Source: CAWDMC01 sp963803295
Lineage (GTDB): Bacteria; Acidobacteriota; Terriglobia; UBA7540
Direction: 5' to 3'
DNA length: 64,000 nt
NCBI GenBank assembly: GCA_963803295.1
Contig: CAWDMC010000022.1
Location: 590,256-654,255, forward strand
In this document: piece after piece, positions 48,073 to 56,456 of the stretch
How positions within the stretch are numbered: position 1 is the first letter of the stretch
How the letters are laid out: every line of letters begins with the position of its first letter
Made by a program: the position numbers and the translations under genes
The notes under the pieces: generated by a model
The model's database searches: none
What the model saw: only the letters and a program-made list of their open reading frames with translations
What the model was told of the DNA's origin: nothing

Positions 48073-49763
48073 CAGTATCCCACCGCCCTTCCATCGCCGC
48101 GTGGATCGGCCGCCCCGAAACGCCATCCGGTTTTGGCGTCCACCTCGACCGCTTCACATTCGCCGATGCTCGGCCGAATGTCAACCTGATAACCCGCAGA
48201 CTTCAGCTCCGCGACCGTGTCCGCGGAAAATCCCCAATCCTCCAGCAGCAGCTTATCGGGCATCCACTGATGGTGGAAGCGCGGCTCGGTGACGGCTTGA
48301 CGCACATCAAGGTGAAACGCTATCACATCCAGGAGGACTTGGAGCACGGTGTTTATGATCGTCCCTCCGCCCGGCGAGCCCAGTACCAGGCGAACCTGCT
48401 GCCCGGCGCCGTCCTCCAGCACGATGGTCGGAGTCATTGAGGAAAGTGGGCGCTTGTGCGGCGCGATCGAGTTTGCCTCGCTTTGGATCAAGCCGAACAT
48501 ATTGGGTTCGCCCGGCCTGGAAGCGAAGTCGTCCATCTCATCGTTCAGCAGAAAGCCCGCGCCTTCCACGGTAATGCCGCTGCCATAGCCGCCATTCAAG
48601 GTGTACGTGTTGGATACCGCGTTACCCTCAGCGTCAACGATGGAAAAATGGGTCGTCTCCTCACGCTCCCGCGAGTCTGCCGTCAATCGGGCCTGGACCG
48701 GCGAGCCGGGCTTCGAGCGCAGGATGTGTTCACGCAGGCGGCCGGCATATTCAGGGCTGAGCAGGCGATCCAACGGAACCGAGACGAAATCGGCATCACC
48801 CAGGTAAGCGGCCCGATCGGCGTAGGCCCGTCGCATGGCCTCGGTCATCAGAAACATGGAGTGGAACGAATCAGGCTGGCCCAGATCGAGCGGCTCCAGG
48901 ACGTTGAGCATCTCGAGCAGTGCCACACCGCCGGAACTCGGCGGCGGATCGGTGAGGATCGTATGGCCTCGAAAATGTCCTACCAGGGGCGGGCGAAGTT
49001 TCGCCTGATAGCCTGCCATATCCGCGGCCGTGAGGATGCCGTGATATTTCGCCACTGTCGCGGCTGTCTGCCCTGCAATCGGACCTCGGTAGAAGGCGTC
49101 AGGTCCATTCCGGGCGATAGCGCGCAAGGTCCGCGCGAGTCCAGGCTGCTTGAAGATCTCCCCCGGTTCGTAGTACCGTCCGCCACGCAGAAAGACACGG
49201 CTGCTTTCGGGAAATTTGGACAGCAAACCTTTGTTTTCAATCAACGACTGGCTGAGGAAGTAGCTCACTTCAAAGCCGTCTTGCGCCAGCCGAAGGGCTG
49301 GTTGCATCACGCGTTCGAGCCCCAGTCTTCCGTACTTCCGTTCGGCGAGAGCAAGTCCCGCCACCGTGCCCGGTACCCCGATCGCGAGCGCTCCTTCGAT
49401 GCTTGCTCCGGGGATGATATTACCGCGCGCATCGAGGTACATATTGTGGGTCGCGGCCGCGGGCGCCTGCTCGCGGTAATCCACCACCACGGCGTCACCT
49501 GCGGCCATGCGGACCAACATAAATCCACCGCCGCCAATGTTACCCGCGAAAGGGTGGGTGACTGCAAGTGCAAAGCCCACGGAGACCGCAGCGTCAACCG
49601 CGTTTCCGCCTGCTTTGAGGATCTCCACCCCAGCCTCGGACGCATGTTGCTCACTCGATACCACCATGCCGTGGCGGCCCGCGACGGGCACCAACCCCAC
49701 CGAAGGCGGCACTAACGCAAGGGTGAGGAGCGCAACGAAGAAGGCTGTTTTGTGGTTGGTCAT
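48072..49763 (-). CDS. ggt: Gamma-glutamyltranspeptidase
   Basis: Exported Ntn-hydrolase of 563 residues with a signal peptide (KTAFFVALLTLALVPPSVGLVPVAG). The large-subunit start is GMVVSSEQHASEAGVEILKAGGNAVDAAVSVGFALAVTHPFAGNIGGGGFMLV. Autocleavage would occur before the nucleophile Thr of REREETTHFSIVD, with the GYGSGITVEGAGFLLNDEMDDF and GSPGGGTIINTVLQ blocks after it. It degrades glutathione and other gamma-glutamyl compounds in the periplasm. ATG 49763 (MTNHKTAFF) gives the signal peptide; GTG/ATG further upstream lies near a repeat. Confidence 0.93.
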   Translation of the reverse strand: MTNHKTAFFVALLTLALVPPSVGLVPVAGRHGMVVSSEQHASEAGVEILKAGGNAVDAAVSVGFALAVTHPFAGNIGGGGFMLVRMAAGDAVVVDYREQAPAAATHNMYLDARGNIIPGASIEGALAIGVPGTVAGLALAERKYGRLGLERVMQPALRLAQDGFEVSYFLSQSLIENKGLLSKFPESSRVFLRGGRYYEPGEIFKQPGLARTLRAIARNGPDAFYRGPIAGQTAATVAKYHGILTAADMAGYQAKLRPPLVGHFRGHTILTDPPPSSGGVALLEMLNVLEPLDLGQPDSFHSMFLMTEAMRRAYADRAAYLGDADFVSVPLDRLLSPEYAGRLREHILRSKPGSPVQARLTADSREREETTHFSIVDAEGNAVSNTYTLNGGYGSGITVEGAGFLLNDEMDDFASRPGEPNMFGLIQSEANSIAPHKRPLSSMTPTIVLEDGAGQQVRLVLGSPGGGTIINTVLQVLLDVIAFHLDVRQAVTEPRFHHQWMPDKLLLEDWGFSADTVAELKSAGYQVDIRPSIGECEAVEVDAKTGWRFGAADPRGDGRAVGY

Positions 49764-49795
49764 TGGTCGTCGGTCCTGCAGCGCCGATCTACTTC

Positions 49796-49909
49796 GCATT
49801 ACAAATCACCGTGACGCTCAACACTGTAGCGGCGCTGTTTTCAGCGCGGAAAACGCCGGTGGGGACATCGGCGCTACAGTAAGGCCGTCACTATGATTTG
49901 TAATACTCA
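49796..49909. repeat. MITE-like element, short copy with CATTACAAAT ends
   Basis: Bounded by GCATTACAAAT at the left and ATTTGTAATACTCA at the right. Read on the minus strand it aligns with the 141-base element at 59384-59524 over nearly all its length, lacking about 25 internal bases. It contains the 26-base CGCCGGTG core (49854-49879). It lies just upstream of the ggt start. Confidence 0.75.
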
Positions 49910-49923
49910 GTAGTACCAGTCCT

Positions 49924-50016
49924 CCACGGGTGGAAGCCCGTGCCATATTGATGGGGCATAGCCATCTCTTCGTGTTGCTCAGGGCAGGATCTGGCCATGA
50001 TGTCATGCGGGAATGT
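49924..50016. repeat. Second dispersed repeat (inverted copy of 45492-45557)
   Basis: CCACGGGTGGAAGCCCGTGCC and the following ~70 bases match, inverted, the block ACATTTCTGCACGACATGG ... GGCACGGGCTTCC at 45492-45557, with some insertions. It includes a GGGT/CCCG hairpin. Noncoding. Confidence 0.5.
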
Positions 50017-50110
50017 GGAAACTCCAATCGCCGCTCATAGAGCTGCGCTAGAACACACGATCGTCACTCAATTCGGCAGTCCGCGGCAAGGGCAAACGAC
50101 CGGGGACCTC

Positions 50111-51097
50111 TTACAGTCCAATGACACGCATGCCCGCTTCAGTGTAGCGCAGGCCCGAAGCTGCTCCGTGAGGCGCCGCTTCGTCCAGGCGCTTGAGATC
50201 CTCAGGGGTCAGGGTGATTCCCACGGCTTCGATGTTCTCCTTAAGGTGTCCAATCCGCCGAGAGCCCGGAATCGGAACGATATCCTCACCCCGCGCCAGC
50301 ACCCAGGCAAGAGCCAACTGTGATGCCTTTACACCTTTTTCGGCGGCGATCTTCTCCACTTGCCGGACCAATTCGAGATTCCTCGAGAAGTTCTCGCCCT
50401 GGAATCTCGGATTGTTGCGTCGCCAATCGTCCGGGGCAAGATCCTCAACTCGCTTGATCTGGCCGGTCAGGAAGCCGCGTCCCAGCGGACTGTAGGCCAC
50501 AAAACCGATACCGAGTTCCCGGCATAACGGCAGGATCTTGTCTTCAGGATCGCGGCTCCAAAGTGAGTACTCCGATTGCAGCGCCGTAATCGGATGCACG
50601 GCTTGGGCGCGGCGGAGAGTAGCGGGTCCGGCTTCACAAAGTCCGATGAATCGAACCTTACCTTCTTCTACCAACCCTGCCATCGCCCCAACGGTGTCCT
50701 CAATCGGGGTTTTGGCATCGACGCGATGCTGATAGTAAAGGTCGATATATTCGGTGTGCAAGCGGCGCAGACTGGCCTCGCAAGCCTGATGTACGTACTC
50801 AGGCCGGCCGTCTACGCCAGCGAACTGGCCCAGTGAATCGCGCACATTGCCGAACTTCGTGGCCAGGATCACTTCATTGCGCCGGCCATGAATGGCACGG
50901 CCTACCAGTTCCTCATTGGCGCCGCGCCCGTAGACGTCAGCCGTGTCGAGAAAATTGATGCCTGATTCGAGCGACTGCTCAATTGTGGAAAGCGATTCGC
51001 GTTCATCCGAAGGACCATAGAACTCGCTCATCCCCATACAGCCGAGTCCTACGGCAGAGACTGTGGGTCCCTGTTTGCCGAGCTGACGATATTCCAT
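50111..51097 (-). CDS. Aldo/keto reductase (AKR13-like)
   Basis: NADPH-dependent oxidoreductase, 328 residues, (beta/alpha)8 fold. Catalytic residues are visible: Asp and Tyr in GINFLDTADVYGRGANEEL (residues ~50-55), Lys in VILATKFG (~82) and His in LYYQHRVDAKTPIEDTVGAM (~125). The cofactor region has PIPGSRRIGHLKENIEA near 285. MGMSEFYGP near the start is typical of the AKR13/YakC group. Substrate unknown. A second AKR gene precedes it on the same strand, 125 bases apart. Confidence 0.9.
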   Translation of the reverse strand: MEYRQLGKQGPTVSAVGLGCMGMSEFYGPSDERESLSTIEQSLESGINFLDTADVYGRGANEELVGRAIHGRRNEVILATKFGNVRDSLGQFAGVDGRPEYVHQACEASLRRLHTEYIDLYYQHRVDAKTPIEDTVGAMAGLVEEGKVRFIGLCEAGPATLRRAQAVHPITALQSEYSLWSRDPEDKILPLCRELGIGFVAYSPLGRGFLTGQIKRVEDLAPDDWRRNNPRFQGENFSRNLELVRQVEKIAAEKGVKASQLALAWVLARGEDIVPIPGSRRIGHLKENIEAVGITLTPEDLKRLDEAAPHGAASGLRYTEAGMRVIGL

Positions 51098-51222
51098 ATT
51101 TTGTCCTTAGTGGATTGCTGGTTGTTCTTTCTACTCAGTCCAAAAGGTCGGTGTCCTCGGTCGCTGATCCTGGACCTGAGCCTGTGGCCCTGACCCTCAA
51201 GTTTCAACTGTTGGTTGGTATC

Positions 51223-52206
51223 TTACCAGCGGTGGTGCACCTGCTGGCGGATCATCCGGTCGTACACTTCCCGCGCTTTCGCCATCGTCTCATTGCTGAA
51301 GGGTGGCAGATCGCTCGCCCTGGCGTTCTCCTCCACCTGCGTCGGGCGCTTGGCGCCGGGGATGGCACAGGTCACGGCATCAAACGTGAGGATCCAGCGC
51401 AGTGCAAACTGCGTCATGGAGGCGTCCTGCGGCGCGAGCACCCGCAATTCCTCAACTGCCTTGAGGCCGGTCTCGAACTGCACACCTGAGAAGGTCTCGC
51501 CCACATCAAAGGCTTCACCATGGCGGTTGAAATTACGATGGTCGTCCGCGGGAAAGGAACTCGTCGGGCTGAGTTTGCCGGTTAGTAAGCCGCTCGCCAG
51601 AGGAACCCTGGCCAGAATGCCCACGCGCCGGCGTTTGGCTTCTGGGAAGAAGATCTCCGCCGGCCGTTGGCGGAGGAGATTGAAGATGATCTGCACCGTT
51701 TGAACACCAGGATATTCGATCGCCTTCAGCGCCTCTTCCACTTTCTCCACGCTGACGCCGTAGTGCCGGATCTTGCCCGCCTCGACCAGCCGGTCGAGAG
51801 CTTCGAACACCTCGGGCCGGTAATATACTTCCCAGGGAGGACAGTGCAACTGCACCAGATCAAGGCAATCGATGGCAAGGTTACGCAGGCTGTCCTCGAT
51901 GAAGCGGCTGAGGTTTCCGGCGTTGTAGCCGTCGGCGGTGTGGGGCGACAGGCGGCGTCCGGCTTTGGTCGCGATATGGAAAGGTTCCCGGCGTTCCCGG
52001 CGCAGTCTGGCCAGCAGACGCTCGCTGCGGCCATCACCGTAGACGTCAGCGGTGTCGAAGAAGTTCACGCCCAGATCCAGGGCACGATGAAGGGCCGCGA
52101 GCGATTCGGCGTCATCCACCTGCCCCCAAGCGCCACCGACCGCCCAAGCACCAAAGCTGATTTCGGATACGTTCCAGCCCGTACGCCCAAGTTCACGGTA
52201 ATTCAC
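51223..52206 (-). CDS. Aldo/keto reductase
   Basis: Second NADPH-dependent reductase, 327 residues. MNYRELGRTGWNVSEISFGAWAVGGAWG is a typical start; the catalytic Asp/Tyr are in GVNFFDTADVYGDGRSE, Lys in IATKAGRRL and His in LVQLHCPPWEVYY. CAIPGAKRPTQVEENARA is the cofactor clamp. It differs clearly from the neighbouring AKR, so the pair is not a recent duplication. Closest known group is the YajO/GSP69-like reductases; substrate unknown. Confidence 0.9.
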   Translation of the reverse strand: MNYRELGRTGWNVSEISFGAWAVGGAWGQVDDAESLAALHRALDLGVNFFDTADVYGDGRSERLLARLRRERREPFHIATKAGRRLSPHTADGYNAGNLSRFIEDSLRNLAIDCLDLVQLHCPPWEVYYRPEVFEALDRLVEAGKIRHYGVSVEKVEEALKAIEYPGVQTVQIIFNLLRQRPAEIFFPEAKRRRVGILARVPLASGLLTGKLSPTSSFPADDHRNFNRHGEAFDVGETFSGVQFETGLKAVEELRVLAPQDASMTQFALRWILTFDAVTCAIPGAKRPTQVEENARASDLPPFSNETMAKAREVYDRMIRQQVHHRW

Positions 52207-52473
52207 ACAGAACGTCTCCTTCTCCCGCCACTATCATCTGCGCAATCCAGTCCTCAAATTGTAGCATGCGCTCCCAGCGCCACGACAGCCCGGCCGAGAG
52301 CCGACGGGAGCTTCAGTCGAAGTAGCCCATCAACCCTTAGTCCCGTTTCAGCGAGCCAGGATTCATCGGAGCGCAGACGGATGGTCTCCGCAGAAGGTCT
52401 GCTGGCAGCCGCTGCAGTCTCCACCCCAAAAAGTAAGGATTATTGTGCTAAGGTAAGGCGCGGAGGTCATTTT

Positions 52474-52710
52474 GCAGAAACAAGCTCGATCACGAGCAAG
52501 GGGCAGATTACCGTGCCAAGGGACGTCCGGCGCGCTTTAGGTGTCGGAGCCGGTGACAGCCTGCCGTTCGAGATTGACAGCTCAGGGGTCTGGGTGCGCA
52601 CCGTCGGGGTGGGGAGTCCGTTTGAGAAGTACCGAGGCATGGGCAATCCGGGGATTCCTTCCGGCCGTAAGGCAGTTCGCCGGTGGTTTCGAGAGATACG
52701 CGGACAATGA
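52474..52710 (+). CDS. VapB/AbrB-type antitoxin, start damaged
   Basis: Residues SITSKGQITVPRDVRRALGVGAGDSLPFEIDSSGVWVRTVG form the AbrB swapped-hairpin domain, and the tail ends VRRWFREIRGQ. A strong GGAGG at 52462-52466 lies at the right distance, but no start codon is in frame: the TTG at 52472 is one base off, so one G may have been lost. The ATG of the toxin overlaps its stop (ATGA). Confidence 0.65.
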   Translation, partial: AETSSITSKGQITVPRDVRRALGVGAGDSLPFEIDSSGVWVRTVGVGSPFEKYRGMGNPGIPSGRKAVRRWFREIRGQ

Positions 52711-52878
52711 CCACCTCCATCGAAACGAACGTCATCGTCGCGCTTTGGGGCCAGGGACGCTGACCTCAGTTCGGCAGCCCAATCGGGCTTGGACGCGGCA
52801 CTTGAACGCGGTGGCTTGCTTGCGAGCGCGCCGGTGTTCGCGGAATTGATGGCTTGCCGCCTTGGCAGGAGGGGAATT
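52707..52878 (+). pseudogene. VapC (PIN-domain) toxin, truncated and frameshifted
   Basis: MTTSIETNVIVALW is a PIN-domain start with the first catalytic Asp replaced by Glu (family: SIDTNV). After GQG a frameshift near 52755 leads to DADLSSAAQSGLDAALERGGLLASAPVFAELMAC, which carries the conserved Glu of PIN motif 2. Similarity then stops where the DUF4126 gene begins; about two thirds of the toxin is missing. Confidence 0.7.
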
Positions 52879-52880
52879 TC

Positions 52881-53348
52881 ATGCTTACCTTAGTTTCGGG
52901 TTTTGCCATCGGCGTCGTTGTCGGACTTCGATCGATGACCGCTCCTGCGGCCGTAAGTTGGGCTGCCCGCCTGGGAAGGGTCCACCTTCAAAACACGCCG
53001 CTGGCCTTTTTGGGTTTTGCGGCTACTCCGTACATCTTGACTGTGCTCGCGATTGGGGAGTTGATAGCCGACAAGCTGCCGAGAACTCCGAGCCGGAAGG
53101 CAGCCGTAGGGTTCATTGCGCGTCTGGTAAGCGGCGCAATATGCGGCGGCGCGCTCGGTGCAGCAAGCGCACGTCTGATTGCGGGCCTGGTGGCGGGCGT
53201 ACTTGGCGCCGTAGCCGGCACGCTGGGCGGCTACGAATTCCGGAGGCGGCTGGTAAAGGCCATCGGAGGGAAAGATCTACCGATTGCTCTACTGGAGGAC
53301 GCAATCGCGATCGTTGGTGCAATTCTGATCGTTTCTCGGTTTTCGTAG
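52881..53348 (+). CDS. DUF4126-family membrane protein
   Basis: Protein of 155 residues with four hydrophobic segments. GFAIGVVVGLRSMTAPAAVSWAARLG at the N-terminus is the DUF4126 hallmark; also LAIGELIADKLPRTPSRKAAVGFIARLVSGAICGGALG and GTLGGYEFRRRLVK. ATG 52881 has AGGAGGGG 6-13 bases upstream, which lies in the remnant of the toxin gene. Function unknown. Confidence 0.8.
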   Translation: MLTLVSGFAIGVVVGLRSMTAPAAVSWAARLGRVHLQNTPLAFLGFAATPYILTVLAIGELIADKLPRTPSRKAAVGFIARLVSGAICGGALGAASARLIAGLVAGVLGAVAGTLGGYEFRRRLVKAIGGKDLPIALLEDAIAIVGAILIVSRFS

Positions 53349-53689
53349 ATGCGTGAAACTTCTTTTATTTCTACCTGTTCAATCCCTTTCCCAAGCTGCT
53401 GGATTAAGGTCCCCCGCTCGTTGTCTTGACTTTCAACCACAACCTCCAATCCTCAAGAGTTCACGAGATCCCGCCAACGAGTCGATCTCGTCGTGTTTTC
53501 AAAGGGATCGAATCCCTCGTCCTGCCTGAGCCCGATGGGGAGACCGGTCAAGGTACGAGGCCAGCCCGGCTTACCTTGGACCGCTAAAGTCCATAGAAAG
53601 ACAGCCGATATATTCCAAGTGGGGTATGACGTCTCCCGCGCCGCGAGACTGCCGTTTTCTCCAGCTGCTCACAACGGGGACAGTCGCCT
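53349..53689. other. Region upstream of the TonB receptor
   Basis: 341 bases. Only short open frames without family features; no clear promoter or hairpin. A 35-codon minus-strand frame that enters the DUF4126 gene is not supported. Confidence 0.35.
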
Positions 53690-55785
53690 ATGTTCAGTCC
53701 ACCACTATTGCGATGGGGCTCGAGCCTGGTTCGGCAAATCCCTGGGAAGCGCTCGTCCCGGCCTGTGACGAGACGGGTCCTGTTACTGCTCCTGCTGTCG
53801 CTCGGGATCGCCCTTAACGCCGGCCCCTTGTCCGCAGAGGACAAGGCGACCGCACCTAATATTCTGGACATGAGCCTGGAAGACCTGATGAAGGTCGAGG
53901 TCGACTCAGTTTACGGCGCCTCAGGCTACAAGCAGAAGGTCACCGACGCGCCGTCCTCGATCACGATCGTCACCGCCGACGAAATCCGCAGGTATGGTTA
54001 TCGCACACTGGCGGATGTTCTGCGTAACGTGCCCGGCTTCTGCGTCACTGACGACCGCAACTACAGCTACCTGGGAGTGCGCGGCTTCGGCAGGCCGGGA
54101 GATTACAACAGCCGCATCCTGCTGCTGGTGGACGGCCACCGGGTCAACGACAACCTGTATGACCAAGCATTCATCGGAACGGAGTTTCCGGTAGACATCG
54201 ATCTGATTGACCGGATAGAAGTGATTCGGGGCCCGAATTCTTCGTTGTATGTGGCCAGCGCCTTCCTGGGAGTCATCAACGTCGTCACTAAGCGGGTTCG
54301 CGATGTGAACGGTCTTAGCGCTTCCGGTGCACTCTCCAGTTATGGCACCTACACATCGCGTGTCACCTACGGCCACGAATTCGAAAATGGCTTAGCGATG
54401 CTCCTGTCTGGTACCTACTACGACAGCCATGGACAGGACCGCCTCTTTTTCAAGGAGTTTGATACCCCTGCCACCAACCACGGCATTGCGGAAAATCTGG
54501 ATGGCGATCAATTCCATCAGTTGTTCTCGAAGCTCTCCTACCGCGACTTTACCCTGGAGGGAGCCTACGGGTCGCGGGGAAAGAATATCCCCACGGCTTC
54601 TTTCGGAACCATCTTCAACGACCCCGCAGAGCACACCGTCGATGCGCGCGGCTACCTCGACCTGAAGTACGACCACCGCTTCGGCAGCGACTGGGGTTAT
54701 ATTGGCCGCGTTTACTATGACAACTATAAATACAACGGGACCTACCCCTACGACTATTCTGAATCTGGTGGTCCCGCGCGCGTTTTGAACCGGGACACCG
54801 GTGACGGACAATGGTGGGGAGCGGAATTTGCCCTCTCTAAGAAACTTTTCCAGAACCAAACCTTCATCGTCGGATCCGAGTACCGCGACAACTTCCAGCA
54901 GGATCAGAGCAACTACGACGTCCAGCCTTTCATGCAGTACCTGAATGACCGCAGGACCTCGAGTATCTGGGGTGTTTATGCACAGGACGAGATTCGCCTG
55001 CGCCGCAATCTGGTTCTCGACCTCGGCCTGCGCCACGACCAATACTCCACGTTTGGCGGTACCACCAACCCGCGCGGCGCCTTGATTTATACCCCTTTGG
55101 AAAAGACTACGCTCAAGCTCCTCTATGGCCAATCATTTCGCGCTCCGAACGCCTACGAACTGTACTACACATCCCCAGGCCAGGAAGCGAACACTCAGCT
55201 CAAGCCCGAAACCGTCAAGACCACCGAACTGGTTGTGTGAACAGTATTTTGCCAGTCATTTCCAACTCGCAATCTCTGGCTACTACTACCCGATCCGAGG
55301 GCTAATCAACGCCGCAGATTGATCCGGTTTCCGGTGCGAGCGGCTATCAGAACAGTCAGCGAGTTGATCTGAAGGGCGCTGAGATCACCTTGCGAAGACA
55401 GTCGCGGTCCGGCTTAGAAGCTGGCCTCAGCTTCGGTTTCCAGGATGCAAAGACTCCTGGGAGCGGAAGTCCGCTCACCAATTCGCCGCGCGTGTTGGGT
55501 CAGGCCAATCTGAGCGTGCCTCTGTTTAAGAAGAAGCTATTCGCCAGCACGGATCTCCAGTACGTCAGCAAGAAAAGGACCTTGGCAGGAGGTTTTGCCG
55601 GGGCTTACCTCGTTCCCAATTTCACCCTTTTCAGTCAGAAGGCGCTCAAGGGATGGGAAATTTCCGCAAGTTTGTACAACGGCTTCGATGAAAGCTATGG
55701 CGATCCGGCGTCGGACGCGCACCAGCAAGACGTCATTCTTCAGGATGGACGAACCTTTCGGCTGAAATTTACCTACCACTTCTGA
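53690..55785 (+). pseudogene. TonB-dependent outer-membrane receptor, two frameshifts
   Basis: Outer-membrane uptake channel. A signal (VLLLLLLSLGIALNAGPLSAEDK) precedes LEDLMKVEVDSVYGASGYKQKVTDAPSSITIVTADEI and the plug domain with LADVLRNVPGF, GVRGFGRPGDYNSRILLLVDGHRVN and IDRIEVIRGPNSSLY. The barrel runs on with SFRAPNAYELYY. Frame changes near 55232 and 55318 interrupt it; the last frame ends FRLKFTYHF, a proper C-terminal beta strand ending in Phe. The N-terminus resembles receptors found with YfiR-type proteins, as here. GTG 53765 is an alternative start. Substrate unknown. Confidence 0.85.
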
Positions 55786-55791
55786 GTCCCC

Positions 55792-56418
55792 ATGGAAGCA
55801 CGTTGGCAAGAACACGACCACCCCGGACCGGATACGAGTAAGGCTCGATCAGCCAGGCGGCGCCTCCTCTCCGCGACGCGACGAGTTCTCTCTTGCCTTA
55901 TCGCCTGCTGGCTGCTTTTAGGTGTGACGCGGGTGTTTTGTCAGAGTGAAGAAGATGACGCGGAATACAAAGTCAAGTTGGCGTTTCTCTATAACTTCGC
56001 CCAGTTCGTCGAGTGGCCTTCTGACGCCTTCGCCGAGGCAAAGGCGCCGCTCACGGTCTGTGTGGCAGGGGAAAATCCTTTCCAGGGTGAGCTCGAGCAG
56101 AGCCTTCGGAATCGGAGGTCGGGTAGCCATCCCATCGAGATCAGAAAGCTTAAGCCGGACGATAACCCCAGAGCTTGCCACATCATTTTCGTCCGGGCCG
56201 CTGAGAGGAAGGCAGCCGGGAGGATCCTGAGCAGGCTGAATGGGTCGAACACGCTGAGCGTGGGCGAAGCCAAGGGTTTTGCGGAGCGCGGCGGCATCAT
56301 CAACGTGACTTTGGAAGAGAACAAGCTTGGCTTCGAGGTCAACATCGATGCGGCTACCCAAACTCATTTAAGGATCAGTTCTAAGATGCTGGCTTTGGCC
56401 AGGATCGTCAGAGACTAG
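55792..56418 (+). CDS. YfiR-family (DUF4154) exported protein
   Basis: Protein of 208 residues with a signal segment (VLSCLIACWLLLGVTRVFCQ) and the YfiR domain: YKVKLAFLYNFAQFVEWPSDAF, LTVCVAGENPFQGELEQSL, CHIIFVRAAERKAAGRIL, GGIINVTLEENKLGFEVNIDAA. YfiR proteins are periplasmic repressors of membrane diguanylate cyclases, but this branch often sits beside TonB receptors, as here, six bases away. No cyclase gene is adjacent. Confidence 0.87.
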   Translation: MEARWQEHDHPGPDTSKARSARRRLLSATRRVLSCLIACWLLLGVTRVFCQSEEDDAEYKVKLAFLYNFAQFVEWPSDAFAEAKAPLTVCVAGENPFQGELEQSLRNRRSGSHPIEIRKLKPDDNPRACHIIFVRAAERKAAGRILSRLNGSNTLSVGEAKGFAERGGIINVTLEENKLGFEVNIDAATQTHLRISSKMLALARIVRD

Positions 56419-56456
56419 CCACCACTTCCTGGTGCTCGCACCCGGAACCGGCGCCT

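Noticed and set aside
48456..49715. 419-codon plus-strand open frame
   Set aside because: It lies fully opposite the gamma-glutamyltranspeptidase gene and has the Arg/His-rich composition of a GC-rich antisense shadow; no family features.
51667..52710. 347-codon plus-strand frame ending in the VapB-like antitoxin
   Set aside because: Only the last ~79 codons resemble a protein; the rest is antisense to an aldo/keto reductase.
53231..53449. 72-codon minus-strand frame with a plausible beginning (MEVVVESQDNERG)
   Set aside because: More than half overlaps DUF4126 in antisense and no ribosome-binding site or family is visible.
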